In this document: positions 49,389 to 57,742 of the stretch, in pieces | How the letters are laid out: each line of letters starts with the position of its first letter | How positions within the stretch are numbered: position 1 is the first letter of the stretch | Assembly: GCF_050942215.1 (NCBI RefSeq) | Contig: NZ_CP192056.1 | Location: 4,278,001-4,342,000, forward strand | DNA: 64,000 nucleotides | From: Sphaerimonospora sp050942215 | Lineage (GTDB): Bacteria > Actinomycetota > Actinomycetes > Streptosporangiales > Streptosporangiaceae | Direction: 5' to 3' | The notes under the pieces: generated by a model | The model's input: the letters and a program-made list of their open reading frames with translations, nothing else | What the model was told of the DNA's origin: nothing | Databases searched by the model: none | Made by a program: the position numbers and the translations under genes

Positions 49389-49534
49389 GTCGGTCCCCCT
49401 CCGCCGGTTCGGTTTCGGGGGTTATTCCCCCCGAGCCACGAGGGGCCGACCGAATCCCGGTGAAGATCTTCCGAGTGCTCGCCGTCGCGAGGGCGTTTCC
49501 TTCCGCTACCACATCGGTTCTTGCCCGATGCGGC

Positions 49535-49930
49535 TCAGTGCGAGAAGTTGCCGCGGTAGTACTGGAACACGAACCCGATCATGCTCATCAGCGTGGCGAA
49601 CAGGCCGATGAAGAACAGCCACCAACCGATCACGAAGCCGAAGAACGTGAGCGCCGCCGACAGGCACAGGAACAGCGGCCACCAGCTGTGCGGGCTGAAG
49701 AAGCCGAGCTCCCCCGCGCCGTCGCTGATCTCGGCCTCCTTGTTGTCCTCCGGCTGGTCGCCGATCCGCCGGGTGGTGAACAGCAGGTAGTAGCCGATCA
49801 TCAGCCCCATGCCGCAGGAGATCGCCAGCGCCGTGGTGCCGGCCGGCTCCTTGGACCACAGCCAGTAGATCGCGGTCATGGCGGCGAAGAAGACGCCGAC
49901 GAGCGTGAACATCCACGCCTGAATCCTCAT
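49535..49930 (-). CDS. ctaF: Cytochrome c oxidase subunit IV (actinobacterial)
   Basis: 131 residues with four hydrophobic helices (AWMFTLVGVFFAAMTAIYWLW, ALAISCGMGLMIGYYLLF, WPLFLCLSAALTFFGFVIGWW and LFATLMSMIGFVFQYY) and a short hydrophilic loop after the second. It is the accessory subunit of the aa3 oxidase. The ATG at 49930 overlaps the ctaD stop (ATGA), with GGAGA upstream. It ends the ctaC-ctaD-ctaF operon. Confidence 0.95.
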   Translation of the reverse strand: MRIQAWMFTLVGVFFAAMTAIYWLWSKEPAGTTALAISCGMGLMIGYYLLFTTRRIGDQPEDNKEAEISDGAGELGFFSPHSWWPLFLCLSAALTFFGFVIGWWLFFIGLFATLMSMIGFVFQYYRGNFSH

Positions 49931-51591
49931 GAGGTCTCCTTCCCCAGCTCCGGCTTCACGGCGAGATGCGGGTACTTGAGGTCGAAAGCGGGACGCTCGG
50001 ACCTGATCCGCGGCAGCGACAGGAAGTTGTGCCGCGGCGGCGGGCACGAGGTGGCCCACTCGAGCGATCCGCCGTAGCCCCACGGGTCGTCGACGGTGAC
50101 CTTGGGCGCGTGCCTCCAGGTGTGCCACACGTTGTAGAGGAACGGCAGCGTGGAGGCGCCCAGCAGGAGCGCGCCGGCCGAGGAGACGATGTTGAGGTCG
50201 GTGAAGCCGTCCACCGGCGAGTAGTCCGCGTACCTGCGCGGGAAGCCGATGACGCCCAGCCAGTGCTGCACCAGGAAGGTCAGGTGGAAGCCGAAGAACA
50301 GCGTCCAGAAGTGGAGCTTCCCGATCTTGTCGTTGAGCATCTTGCCGGTGAACTTGGGCCACCAGAAGTAGAAGCCGGCGAACATCGCGAACACCACGGT
50401 GCCGAAGACCACGTAGTGGAAGTGGGCCACGACGAAGTAGGTGTCGGTGATGTGGAAGTCCAGCGGAGGCGACGCCAGGATGACGCCGGTCAGCCCGCCG
50501 AACAGGAACGTCACCAGGAAGCCGACCGCGAACAGCATCGGCGACTCGAACGACAGATGGCCGCGCCACATCGTGCCGACCCAGTTGAAGAACTTCACCC
50601 CGGTCGGCACCGCGATGAGGAAGGTCATGAACGAGAAGAACGGCAGCAGCACCTGGCCGGTGGCGAACATGTGGTGCGCCCAGACCGTGACCGACAGGCC
50701 GGCGATCGCGATGGTCGCGCCCACCAGGCCGATGTAGCCGAAGACCGGCTTACGGCTGAACACCGGCAGCACCTCGGTGATGATGCCGAAGAACGGCAGC
50801 GCGATGATGTAGACCTCGGGGTGACCGAAGAACCAGAACAGGTGCTGGAACAGCATCGGTCCGCCGACCGACGAGGCGAAGATCTGCGTGCCGAACTTGC
50901 GGTCGGCCTCCAGCGCGAGCAGCGCGGCGGCGAGCACCGGGAAGACCAGCAGCACCAGGATGCTGGTGAGCAGGACGTTCCACGTGAAGATCGGCATCCG
51001 GAACATGGTCATGCCCGGGGCGCGCATCGTGATGACCGTGGTGATGAAGTTCACCGCGCCGAGGATCGTGGCGAGACCGGACAACGTCAGGCCCATCAGC
51101 CACAGGTCGCCGCCGAGGCCCGGGGAGCTGACCGCGTCGGACAGCGGCGCGTACGCCGTCCAGCCGAACGACGCCGCGCCGCCCGGGGTGAAGAAACCGG
51201 AGACCGCGATCGAACTGCCGAACAGGTAGAGCCAGTAACTCACCATGTTCAGCCGCGGGAACGCCACGTCGGGCGCGCCGATCTGCAGCGGCATCAGCTC
51301 GTTGGCGAAGCCGGCGAACAGCGGCGTCGCGAACATCAGCAGCATGATCGTGCCGTGCATGGTGAACAGCTGGTTGAACTGCTCGTTCGTCACGAACTGC
51401 AGGCCCGGCTGGGTGAGCTCGGCCCGCATGACCAGCGCCATCACGCCGCCGATCAGGAAGAAGACGAACGACGTGATCAGATAGAGATGCCCGATCACCT
51501 TGTGGTCCGTCGACGACAGCCACTTGGCGATGACCGAGCCCTTGCGGTAAGGCCGCGCGGTAACGACGGGCGGTTGCTGGATGGCGGTCAC
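49927..51591 (-). CDS. ctaD: Cytochrome c oxidase subunit I
   Basis: The catalytic subunit of the aa3 oxidase, 554 residues and 12 helices. Low-spin haem and CuB/haem a3 ligands lie in NQLFTMHGTIMLLMFATPLF, WFFGHPEVYIIALPFFGI, WAHHMFATGQVL and FVVAHFHYVVFGTVVFA; the K-channel Tyr of HPEVY is present. It reduces oxygen and pumps protons. The GTG start overlaps the ctaC stop (GTGA). The C-terminal hydrophilic tail is complete. Confidence 0.98.
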   Translation of the reverse strand: MTAIQQPPVVTARPYRKGSVIAKWLSSTDHKVIGHLYLITSFVFFLIGGVMALVMRAELTQPGLQFVTNEQFNQLFTMHGTIMLLMFATPLFAGFANELMPLQIGAPDVAFPRLNMVSYWLYLFGSSIAVSGFFTPGGAASFGWTAYAPLSDAVSSPGLGGDLWLMGLTLSGLATILGAVNFITTVITMRAPGMTMFRMPIFTWNVLLTSILVLLVFPVLAAALLALEADRKFGTQIFASSVGGPMLFQHLFWFFGHPEVYIIALPFFGIITEVLPVFSRKPVFGYIGLVGATIAIAGLSVTVWAHHMFATGQVLLPFFSFMTFLIAVPTGVKFFNWVGTMWRGHLSFESPMLFAVGFLVTFLFGGLTGVILASPPLDFHITDTYFVVAHFHYVVFGTVVFAMFAGFYFWWPKFTGKMLNDKIGKLHFWTLFFGFHLTFLVQHWLGVIGFPRRYADYSPVDGFTDLNIVSSAGALLLGASTLPFLYNVWHTWRHAPKVTVDDPWGYGGSLEWATSCPPPRHNFLSLPRIRSERPAFDLKYPHLAVKPELGKETS

Positions 51592-52418
51592 TGCGCACTC
51601 CCCGCCTGGCTCTTGATGAACTGGTCGAACTCGGCCTGCGGCACGAGCTTCACGGAGAACAGCATCCTGCTGTGGTCGACACCGCAGAGCTCGGCGCAGC
51701 GGCCGATGAAGACGCCCGTCCGATCGAGCGTCGTGATCTCGAACTGGTTGTGCGTCGGTCCGGGGAACACGTCCAGCTTGAAGAGGAACTCCGGCACCCA
51801 GAACGAGTGGATGACGTCGGGCGAGTGCAGGTCGAACTGCACCCGGTTGTTGACCGGAAGCACGAGCTGCGGGCCCTGCGGATTGTCCTTGTCCTGCTTG
51901 CTCAGGTCGACCGGGACACCCGCGGTGACGACCTTCTGTCCCTCATACTCAGTGGTGAAGCGCCAGCTCCACTGGTAGCCCTCGACGTACACCTTGACCG
52001 GAGCCGTGTTCGTGACCTTGGTGATCTCGGTCTGGTCCCGGGCGGTGAAGAAGAAGAAGACCGAGACCATGATCACTGGCACGACCGTGTAGAGGATCTC
52101 GATCGGCAGGTTGTACCGCACCTGCGGCGGCAGCGCCTCCGTCGAGTTCTTCTTCTTGCGGTGGAACACGCAGGTCCACAGGATCAGGCCCCAGACGACG
52201 ACCCCGGTGGCGAGTGCCGCGATCCAGCCGCCGTTCCAGAGCGTCTGAGTGATCTCAGCCTGCTTGGTGATGCTTTCCGGCATGCCCCCACGGGACCACT
52301 GATCGCTCGCCTCGTTGCTGCACGCCGTCGCGGACGCCACCAGCAGCGCCACTGCGGCGGCGCCGGGCAACCGGCGGCGCGTCCACGGTCGCCGTGTCGT
52401 ACGGCGGGTCGGACTCAC
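51588..52418 (-). CDS. ctaC: Cytochrome c oxidase subunit II
   Basis: 276 residues. A lipoprotein-type signal (basic start TRRTTRRPWTRRR, VASATACSN with the Cys at about 33) is followed by two membrane helices (about 63-85 and 105-125) and the periplasmic cupredoxin domain with the CuA site (DVIHSFWVPEF and GRCAELCGVDHSRM). It accepts electrons from the bc1 cytochrome c. GTG 52418 has GGGGTAGG upstream. It is first in ctaCDF, divergent from the cysteine desulfurase gene. Confidence 0.97.
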   Translation of the reverse strand: MSPTRRTTRRPWTRRRLPGAAAVALLVASATACSNEASDQWSRGGMPESITKQAEITQTLWNGGWIAALATGVVVWGLILWTCVFHRKKKNSTEALPPQVRYNLPIEILYTVVPVIMVSVFFFFTARDQTEITKVTNTAPVKVYVEGYQWSWRFTTEYEGQKVVTAGVPVDLSKQDKDNPQGPQLVLPVNNRVQFDLHSPDVIHSFWVPEFLFKLDVFPGPTHNQFEITTLDRTGVFIGRCAELCGVDHSRMLFSVKLVPQAEFDQFIKSQAGSAQ

Positions 52419-52592
52419 GGATCGCCTACCCCACAGATGAAGCCCAAGAGGTCCTCTCCTGGGCGGTTTTCCAATTGACCACCGGGTGTCACCAGCAGGA
52501 GATTCTCGCCGGTGTGCCCCTTTACTTCATTGAGTTCACGCTTGGCTGACACATTAGCGCGGACCGGCCACGCCCCTCTGAGCAGCCCCCGT

Positions 52593-52606
52593 TAATGTCC
52601 TAACTG
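52593..52606 (+). promoter_or_regulatory. Leaderless promoter of the cysteine desulfurase gene
   Basis: TAATGT (52593-52598) lies 7 bases before GTG 52606; no ribosome site is seen. Confidence 0.55.
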
Positions 52607-53739
52607 TGCCTTACCTGGATGCGGCTTCGACCGAACCCCTTCATCCCGCGGCCCGTGACGCCCTGCTGACCGCGCTCGACTCCGGTTGGGCCGATCCCGC
52701 TCGCCTTTACGGCACGGCACGTCGTGCCCAGATGTTACTGGAGCAGGCGAGGGCGGAGGTAGCCGAAATCCTCGGCGCCCGGCCCGACGAGGTGGCGTTC
52801 ACCTCCTCCGGCACCCAGGCGGTCCACCTCGGCGTCCTGGGCGCGCTCCGGGGCAGGCGGCGGGTCGGCCGGCACCTGGTGGCCGGCGCCGTCGAGCACT
52901 CCAGCGTCCTGCACGCCGCCGAGGTCCACGAACGCGACGGCGGGACCGTCGAGACCGTGGGCGTCGACCGCACGGGCCGGGTGGACGACGCCGCCTTCGC
53001 CGCGGCGGTCTCCCGGCCCGGTACGGCGCTCGCCTGCCTGCAGACGGCCAACCACGAGGTCGGGACCCTGCAGCCGGTGGCCGAGGCGGCGGAGGCCTGC
53101 CTGGCCGCGGGCGTGCCGCTCCTGGTCGACGCGGCCCAGTCGGCGGGCCGCCTGCCCGTCCCCGGCGGCTGGTCGATCCTGACCGCCAGCGCGCACAAGT
53201 GGGGCGGTCCGGCCGGCGTCGGGGTGCTGGCGATACGCAAGGGGACGCGCTGGCGGTCGCCGTACCCGCAGGACGAGCGGGAACGCCGGCGCGTGCCCGG
53301 CTTCGAGAACGTGCCCGCCGTCGTGGCGGCCGCCGCCGCCCTGCGCGCCCGAGCGGCGGAGGAGGCGGCACAGGGCGCCCGGATGTCGGCCCTGATCGAC
53401 CGGATCCGCGCCGAGGTGCCGCGCCTGGTGCCGGACGTGGAGGTCATCGGCGACCCGGTGCGGCGCCTGCCGCACATCGTCACGTTCTCCTGCCTCTATG
53501 TGGAGGGCGAGGCGCTGCTGACCGAGCTCGACCGGGCGGGCTTCGCCGTCTCGTCCGGGAGCTCCTGCACGGCGAGTACGCTTCGGCCATCACATGTTCT
53601 GGAGGCGATGGGCGTGCTTACCCACGGGAATGTCCGGGTATCGCTGCCCCGTGGCGTGACCGGCGACGACGTCGACCGGTTCCTCGCCGTGCTTCCCGAT
53701 GTGGTGCGGCGTATCCGGGCGAGTTTGGGAGTCCAGTGA
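52606..53739 (+). CDS. Cysteine desulfurase (NifS/IscS family)
   Basis: This PLP enzyme takes sulfur from cysteine as an enzyme persulfide. The 377 residues have the PLP lysine in TASAHKWGGPAGVGVL, the aspartate in LLVDAAQSAGRLP, the His in GAVEHSSVLHAAEVH, and the catalytic Cys loop VSSGSSCTASTLRPSHVL. GTG 52606 is the only sensible start and suits a leaderless transcript. The stop overlaps the TusA gene by one base (TGATG), so the sulfur acceptor is made next to the donor. Confidence 0.95.
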   Translation: MPYLDAASTEPLHPAARDALLTALDSGWADPARLYGTARRAQMLLEQARAEVAEILGARPDEVAFTSSGTQAVHLGVLGALRGRRRVGRHLVAGAVEHSSVLHAAEVHERDGGTVETVGVDRTGRVDDAAFAAAVSRPGTALACLQTANHEVGTLQPVAEAAEACLAAGVPLLVDAAQSAGRLPVPGGWSILTASAHKWGGPAGVGVLAIRKGTRWRSPYPQDERERRRVPGFENVPAVVAAAAALRARAAEEAAQGARMSALIDRIRAEVPRLVPDVEVIGDPVRRLPHIVTFSCLYVEGEALLTELDRAGFAVSSGSSCTASTLRPSHVLEAMGVLTHGNVRVSLPRGVTGDDVDRFLAVLPDVVRRIRASLGVQ

Positions 53740-54065
53740 TGTGGCGGAGACGGACCGGCGGCGCGCGCGGCGGGGACACCCGGGACCTCGCCGGAGGGAC
53801 CGCCGACGCCGGCGTCGAGAACGACGGCGCGGGCGAGCCCGCGCTGACGATCGACGCGCTCGGCCGCAAATGCCCGATCCCGATCATCATGCTCGCCGAC
53901 CGGATCAACGAGGTGGCGATGCGCGACGTGATCGCCGTGCTGGCCGACGATCCCGCCGCGTTCACCGACATTCCCGCGTGGTGCAGGCTCAAGTCGCACG
54001 AGCACGTGGCCAGCTACGAGTTGCCGCAGGGCGGCTGGTCGATCCACGTGCGCCGCAGCTACTGA
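53739..54065 (+). CDS. TusA-family sulfur carrier with N-terminal extension
   Basis: 108 residues. The last 75 are a TusA/SirA domain with the active Cys in ALGRKCPIPIIMLADRI (CPxP) and the conserved WCRLKSHE region. The first 33 residues are an Arg/Gly/Asp-rich extension not usual for TusA. It would accept the persulfide from the adjacent desulfurase for tRNA thiolation or cofactor synthesis. Its ATG overlaps the desulfurase stop. Confidence 0.9.
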   Translation: MWRRRTGGARGGDTRDLAGGTADAGVENDGAGEPALTIDALGRKCPIPIIMLADRINEVAMRDVIAVLADDPAAFTDIPAWCRLKSHEHVASYELPQGGWSIHVRRSY

Positions 54066-54117
54066 CCCGCGTCCACTCACCGCGACCACCGGAGGCGGGC
54101 GGTGAAGGATCAGGCGG

Positions 54118-55104
54118 TCAGGAGTAGTGGCACCGCACGTGCCCGGCCACCTCGTCCGCTGCGGCCTGGCCGTACGACACGGCGAACCGGTCGAGGAAGA
54201 CCCGCTGCCCCAGCTCGTACTCCTGGCAGCCGACCCGCTCGAGCACGTGCGTGGCGGTCAGGTTGCCGATCTGGCCGCAGCGCTCGAGCGGCAGACCCCA
54301 CGCCACACCGGCCAGGAAGCCGGCCCGGAACGCGTCGCCGACGCCGGTCGGGTCGGCCTTGCCCAGCTCGGGCGCGGGCGGGATGTGCAGCGTCGGCTCG
54401 CCCCTCCGGTCGATCCTGGCTCCCTTCGGCCCGAGCGTGGTGATGCGGACGTCCACCCGCTCCAGGATCTCCTCGTCCGCCCAGCCGGTCTTCTGCTCGA
54501 TCAGCCCGAGCTCGTAGTCGTTGCTGAACAGGTAGGCGGCACCCTCGATGAGCCGGCGGATCTCCTCGCCGGGCATCCGGGCGAGCTGCTGGGACGGGTC
54601 GGCGGCGAACGGGATGCCCCGGTCGCGGGCCTCCTCGGTGTGCCGCACCATCGCGTCCGGGTCGTTGGGACTCACCAGGACCAGGTCGAGCCCACCGGTC
54701 CGCTGCGCGATCGGGCCCAGCTCGATCTCGCGCGCCTCGGCCATCGCCCCGGTGTAGAACGACGCGATCTGGTTGTGCTCCTCGTCTGTGGTGCACAGGA
54801 ATCTGGCCGTGTGGTGCAGCTCCGACACGTGGACCGAGCCGCAGTCGACGCCGTGCCGCTCCAGCCAGGACCGGTAGTCGGCGAAGTCGGTGCCGACGGC
54901 GCCGACGAGGATGGGGGACAGCCCGAGGCAGCCCATCCCGAAGGCGATGTTGGCCGCGCATCCGCCGCGCCTGATCTGCAGATCGTCGACGAGGAACGAC
55001 AGCGACACCCGGTCGAGCTGCTCGGCGATGAGCTGGTCGCCGAAGCGGCCGGGGAAGGTCATCAGATGGTCGGTCGCGATGGAGCCGGTGACGGCGATGC
55101 GCAC
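54118..55104 (-). CDS. PfkB-family sugar/adenosine kinase (AdoK-like)
   Basis: 328 residues of the ribokinase fold: RRGGCAANIAFGMGCLG at the substrate side, ASFYTGAM, NDYELGLIEQKTGW, and the anion-hole motif DPTGVGDAFRAGFLAG with the catalytic Asp. Similarity and its place near ctaC, erpA and the bc1 genes recall the mycobacterial adenosine kinase Rv2202c, but ribose or another nucleoside is possible. It starts at ATG 55104. The gap to erpA holds two hairpins. Confidence 0.88.
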   Translation of the reverse strand: MRIAVTGSIATDHLMTFPGRFGDQLIAEQLDRVSLSFLVDDLQIRRGGCAANIAFGMGCLGLSPILVGAVGTDFADYRSWLERHGVDCGSVHVSELHHTARFLCTTDEEHNQIASFYTGAMAEAREIELGPIAQRTGGLDLVLVSPNDPDAMVRHTEEARDRGIPFAADPSQQLARMPGEEIRRLIEGAAYLFSNDYELGLIEQKTGWADEEILERVDVRITTLGPKGARIDRRGEPTLHIPPAPELGKADPTGVGDAFRAGFLAGVAWGLPLERCGQIGNLTATHVLERVGCQEYELGQRVFLDRFAVSYGQAAADEVAGHVRCHYS

Positions 55105-55204
55105 GGGGTTTTCTCCTCGTTGTCAGCATCCGGGCACGGGAGGGACACGGGCGGGTAAACGAGATCGCCCAACCTGTCGAGCGTACCGTCTCCGGCACGA
55201 CTGC

Positions 55205-55232
55205 GCCCCGTACGGAATGATCCGTACGGGGC
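55205..55232 (-). terminator. Hairpin downstream of erpA
   Basis: GCCCCGTACGGA pairs perfectly with TCCGTACGGGGC across an ATGA loop (12-bp stem), 70 bases after the erpA stop on the minus strand. Confidence 0.65.
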
Positions 55233-55278
55233 GAGACGGCCTCCGGAGAAACCCCTGCTTGAACGGGCTCCGAAGAGG

Positions 55279-55299
55279 GTGCCAGGGCGTGCCTGGCAC
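55279..55299 (-). terminator. Hairpin directly after erpA
   Basis: GTGCCAGG pairs with CCTGGCAC across GCGTG, 3 bases beyond the erpA stop. Together with the next stem it probably ends the erpA transcript. Confidence 0.55.
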
Positions 55300-55302
55300 T
55301 CC

Positions 55303-55656
55303 CTAGTTGAACGAGTCGCCGCAGGCGCACGAACCCGTCGCGTTGGGGTTGTCGATCGTGAAGCCCTGCTTCTCGATGCTGTCGACGAAGTCGATGGTGG
55401 CACCCACCAGGTACGGCGCGCTCATCCTGTCGGTCACGACGTTCACCCCGTCGAAGGACGACACGATGTCGCCGTCCATCGAGCGGTCGTCGAAGAAGAG
55501 TTGGTAGCGCAGGCCGGAGCAGCCACCGGGCTGCACGGCGACACGCAGCTGCAACCCCTCCTCTCCCTGCTGCTCCAGCAGGCTCTTGACCTTGGCGGCG
55601 GCCGCGTCAGTCAGGCTCAGGCCCTGCTGCGTGGTCTCGCTGCTCTCAACCGTCAT
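55303..55656 (-). CDS. erpA: Iron-sulfur cluster insertion protein (ErpA/HesB type)
   Basis: This A-type carrier holds Fe-S clusters and passes them to target proteins. The 117 residues have the three ligand cysteines in GGCSGLRYQL and the C-terminal GSCACGDSFN. The N-terminus reads ESSETTQQGLSLTDAAAAKVKSLL. Length and motifs are standard. ATG 55656 has GGGAG 8 bases upstream. It stands between the adenosine-kinase-like gene and nadA, whose product is itself a [4Fe-4S] enzyme. Confidence 0.96.
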   Translation of the reverse strand: MTVESSETTQQGLSLTDAAAAKVKSLLEQQGEEGLQLRVAVQPGGCSGLRYQLFFDDRSMDGDIVSSFDGVNVVTDRMSAPYLVGATIDFVDSIEKQGFTIDNPNATGSCACGDSFN

Positions 55657-55812
55657 GTGCTGACTCCCGCGGTCTGCGCCAACCGCCCACCCGGAGCGGT
55701 CGTTTGATTCGGTTCCACTAGACGCTACCAACACAGGTCGCCCGCCACACATTCCACGTCGAAGGTACGGCGGTCGCCGGCACGCCGAAAAGGTGTGCGA
55801 TGATTAATCGTC

Positions 55813-55827
55813 ACTTATACGATAAGT
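55813..55827 (+). promoter_or_regulatory. Palindrome over the nadA promoter
   Basis: ACTTAT-ACG-ATAAGT is a perfect dyad overlapping the likely -10 box TACGAT (55818-55823). GATTAATC, a self-palindrome, lies at 55802-55809. Both are AT-rich islands and together suggest repressor binding. Confidence 0.5.
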
Positions 55828-55845
55828 CCCCGAGGGGGTGTGGTC

Positions 55846-57000
55846 GTGACGATCACTGAGACCGGTCTTCCGCTGTTCGTCCTTGGCCGCGACGCCGACC
55901 CGCACAGCGAGCGCGGGGTCGACTGTCCCGGCGAGCTCCCGCCGGCGTCCGACCCGGCGCTGGTGGAACGCGCCCGTGTCGCCAAGGAGCGACTCGGCGA
56001 CCGGCTGTTCGTGCTCGGTCACCACTATCAGCGCGACGAGGTCATCCAGTTCGCCGATATCACCGGCGACTCGTTCAAGCTCGCCCGCGAGGCCGCCGCC
56101 AGGCCGGGGGCCGAGTACATCGTGTTCTGCGGCGTCCACTTCATGGCCGAGTCCGCCGACATTCTGACCGCCGACTCGCAGAAGGTCGTGCTCCCGGACC
56201 TCGCCGCCGGCTGCTCGATGGCCGACATGGCCGGCTTCGACCAGGTCGAGGAGTGCTGGGAGGTGCTGGAGGACGCCAGCATCGCCGACCGGGTCGTACC
56301 GATCACCTACATGAACTCCAGCGCCGACATCAAGGCGTTCTGCGGACGCAACGGCGGCGCCGTGTGCACGTCCTCCAACGCCAAGCGGGCGCTCACCTGG
56401 GCCTTCGAGCAGGGGCAGCAGGTCCTGTTCCTGCCCGACCAGCACCTGGGACGCAACACCGCGGTGCTGGAGCTGGGGCTGTCGCTGGACGACTGCGTGG
56501 TCTACAACCCGCACCGTCCCAACGGCGGGCTCACGACCGAGCAGCTCAGGAACGCGAAGATGATCCTGTGGCGGGGGCACTGCTCGGTGCACGGCCGGTT
56601 CTCCCCCGAGGCCGTGGACGACATGCGCGCCCGCGTCCCCGGCGTCAACGTGCTCGTCCACCCCGAGTGCCGGCACGAGGTCGTCGCCAAGGCCGACTAC
56701 GTCGGGTCCACCGAGTACATCATCCGTACGATCTCCGAGGCGCCGACCGGCTCGTCCTGGGCGGTGGGCACCGAGCTGAACCTGGTCAAGCGGCTCTCCG
56801 GGATGTTCCCCGACAAGAGCGTCGCCTTCCTCGACCGGACCGTGTGCTACTGCTCGACGATGAACCGCATCGACCTGCCGCACCTGGTCTGGGCCCTGGA
56901 GTCGCTTGCCGCCGGCGAGCTGGTCAACCAGATCACCGTCGACCCCGACACCGCACACTGGGCCAAGATCGCCCTCGACCGCATGCTGGCACTGCCCTAA
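55846..57000 (+). CDS. nadA: Quinolinate synthase
   Basis: This enzyme condenses iminoaspartate with dihydroxyacetone phosphate in NAD synthesis. The 384 residues carry the three cysteines that bind its [4Fe-4S] cluster: YIVFCGVHFMAE, HCSVHGRFSP/VHPECRHEV region and DRTVCYCSTMN. Further motifs are LGHHYQRDEVIQFAD and GSSWAVGTELNLVKRL. GTG 55846 is chosen because GAGGGG lies 9 bases upstream; GTG 55840 is too close. nadB and nadC are not next to it, so the gene is single here. Confidence 0.95.
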   Translation: MTITETGLPLFVLGRDADPHSERGVDCPGELPPASDPALVERARVAKERLGDRLFVLGHHYQRDEVIQFADITGDSFKLAREAAARPGAEYIVFCGVHFMAESADILTADSQKVVLPDLAAGCSMADMAGFDQVEECWEVLEDASIADRVVPITYMNSSADIKAFCGRNGGAVCTSSNAKRALTWAFEQGQQVLFLPDQHLGRNTAVLELGLSLDDCVVYNPHRPNGGLTTEQLRNAKMILWRGHCSVHGRFSPEAVDDMRARVPGVNVLVHPECRHEVVAKADYVGSTEYIIRTISEAPTGSSWAVGTELNLVKRLSGMFPDKSVAFLDRTVCYCSTMNRIDLPHLVWALESLAAGELVNQITVDPDTAHWAKIALDRMLALP

Positions 57001-57062
57001 CCGCATGCCGGCACCGCCTGGACGGCGCCGATCACAGAACCCTGTGGAACCCGGGAGCCGCA

Positions 57063-57111
57063 CCGGGAGGAGGCTCCGGTCCGTGCGAAGCCCGCTCCGG
57101 CGGGCTTTCGC
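57063..57111 (+). terminator. Terminator with a conserved preceding block (copy 2)
   Basis: CCGGGAGGAGGCTCCG and then GCGAAGCCCG pairing with CGGGCTTTCGC (one bulge), between convergent nadA and pspAB. It closely resembles the block after aroF (15983-16033). Confidence 0.7.
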
Positions 57112-57180
57112 GCGCGGCAGCCGATCCTTCCCGCCCGGCTCCCCCGGGCCCGGCGCACGCCGGCGGCGGCGCCCCGGCGG

Positions 57181-57729
57181 TCACAGGCCGGGGGCCTCCC
57201 AGACCGGGAACCAGCTCGCGAGGTCCGGCTCGATCTTCAGCTCCTCAGCGAGGACCCCGCGCACCTGGAGTTCCAGAGCGTTGTCCCGGTGGGTTCCCCC
57301 CGCCGGGGCGAAGGGGTAGAACGTGCCCCGCTTGTAGAGGTAGACGATCGCGAGCCGCCGGCCGGACGGGTCGGCGAAGGTCACCAGCGAGCACAGCAGC
57401 GACGGGCCGAAGCCGGCGGACTCCAGGGACGAGTTGGCCGCGTGGAGGTCGGTGACGAGTGCGGAGACGTCCGGGTGGCGCACCACGATCCAGGTGTAGC
57501 CGTAGGAGTCCCGCGTCGTCTCGGACTCGCCGAGCAGCGCCTGGACGTCCTGCTCCAACCGGCTGAACGCGCCTCCCTCCGCGGCGCGGAAGGAGACCGA
57601 GCCGATGCCGACGGGGGTGAAGCCGGTGGCCGCCTCGAGTGCGACGGCGGCGGCCGGCAGCGCGAACAGCGCGTCGAGATCGGGCTTCGCGGGCTTCGAT
57701 CTCCCCAGGAGTGCGTCGAACCATCCCAT
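57181..57729 (-). CDS. PspA-associated protein PspAB
   Basis: 182 residues starting MGWFDALLGRSKPAKPD, with DSYGYTWIVVRHPD, SAGFGPSLLCSLVTFAD, VYLYKRGTFYPFAP and a C-terminal LKIEPDLASWFPVWEAPGL. These match the actinobacterial PspAB family of unknown biochemical function found with PspA and PspAA. It follows htpX by 13 bases, so it belongs to the phage-shock/envelope-stress operon. No membrane span or signal is visible. Confidence 0.9.
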   Translation of the reverse strand: MGWFDALLGRSKPAKPDLDALFALPAAAVALEAATGFTPVGIGSVSFRAAEGGAFSRLEQDVQALLGESETTRDSYGYTWIVVRHPDVSALVTDLHAANSSLESAGFGPSLLCSLVTFADPSGRRLAIVYLYKRGTFYPFAPAGGTHRDNALELQVRGVLAEELKIEPDLASWFPVWEAPGL

Positions 57730-57742
57730 GGCGGCCCGCCGA

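Noticed and set aside
49966..51978. Long open frame antisense to ctaD and ctaC (670 codons)
   Set aside because: The protein would be a His/Gln/Arg/Glu-rich low-complexity chain, the usual product of reading these membrane genes backwards.
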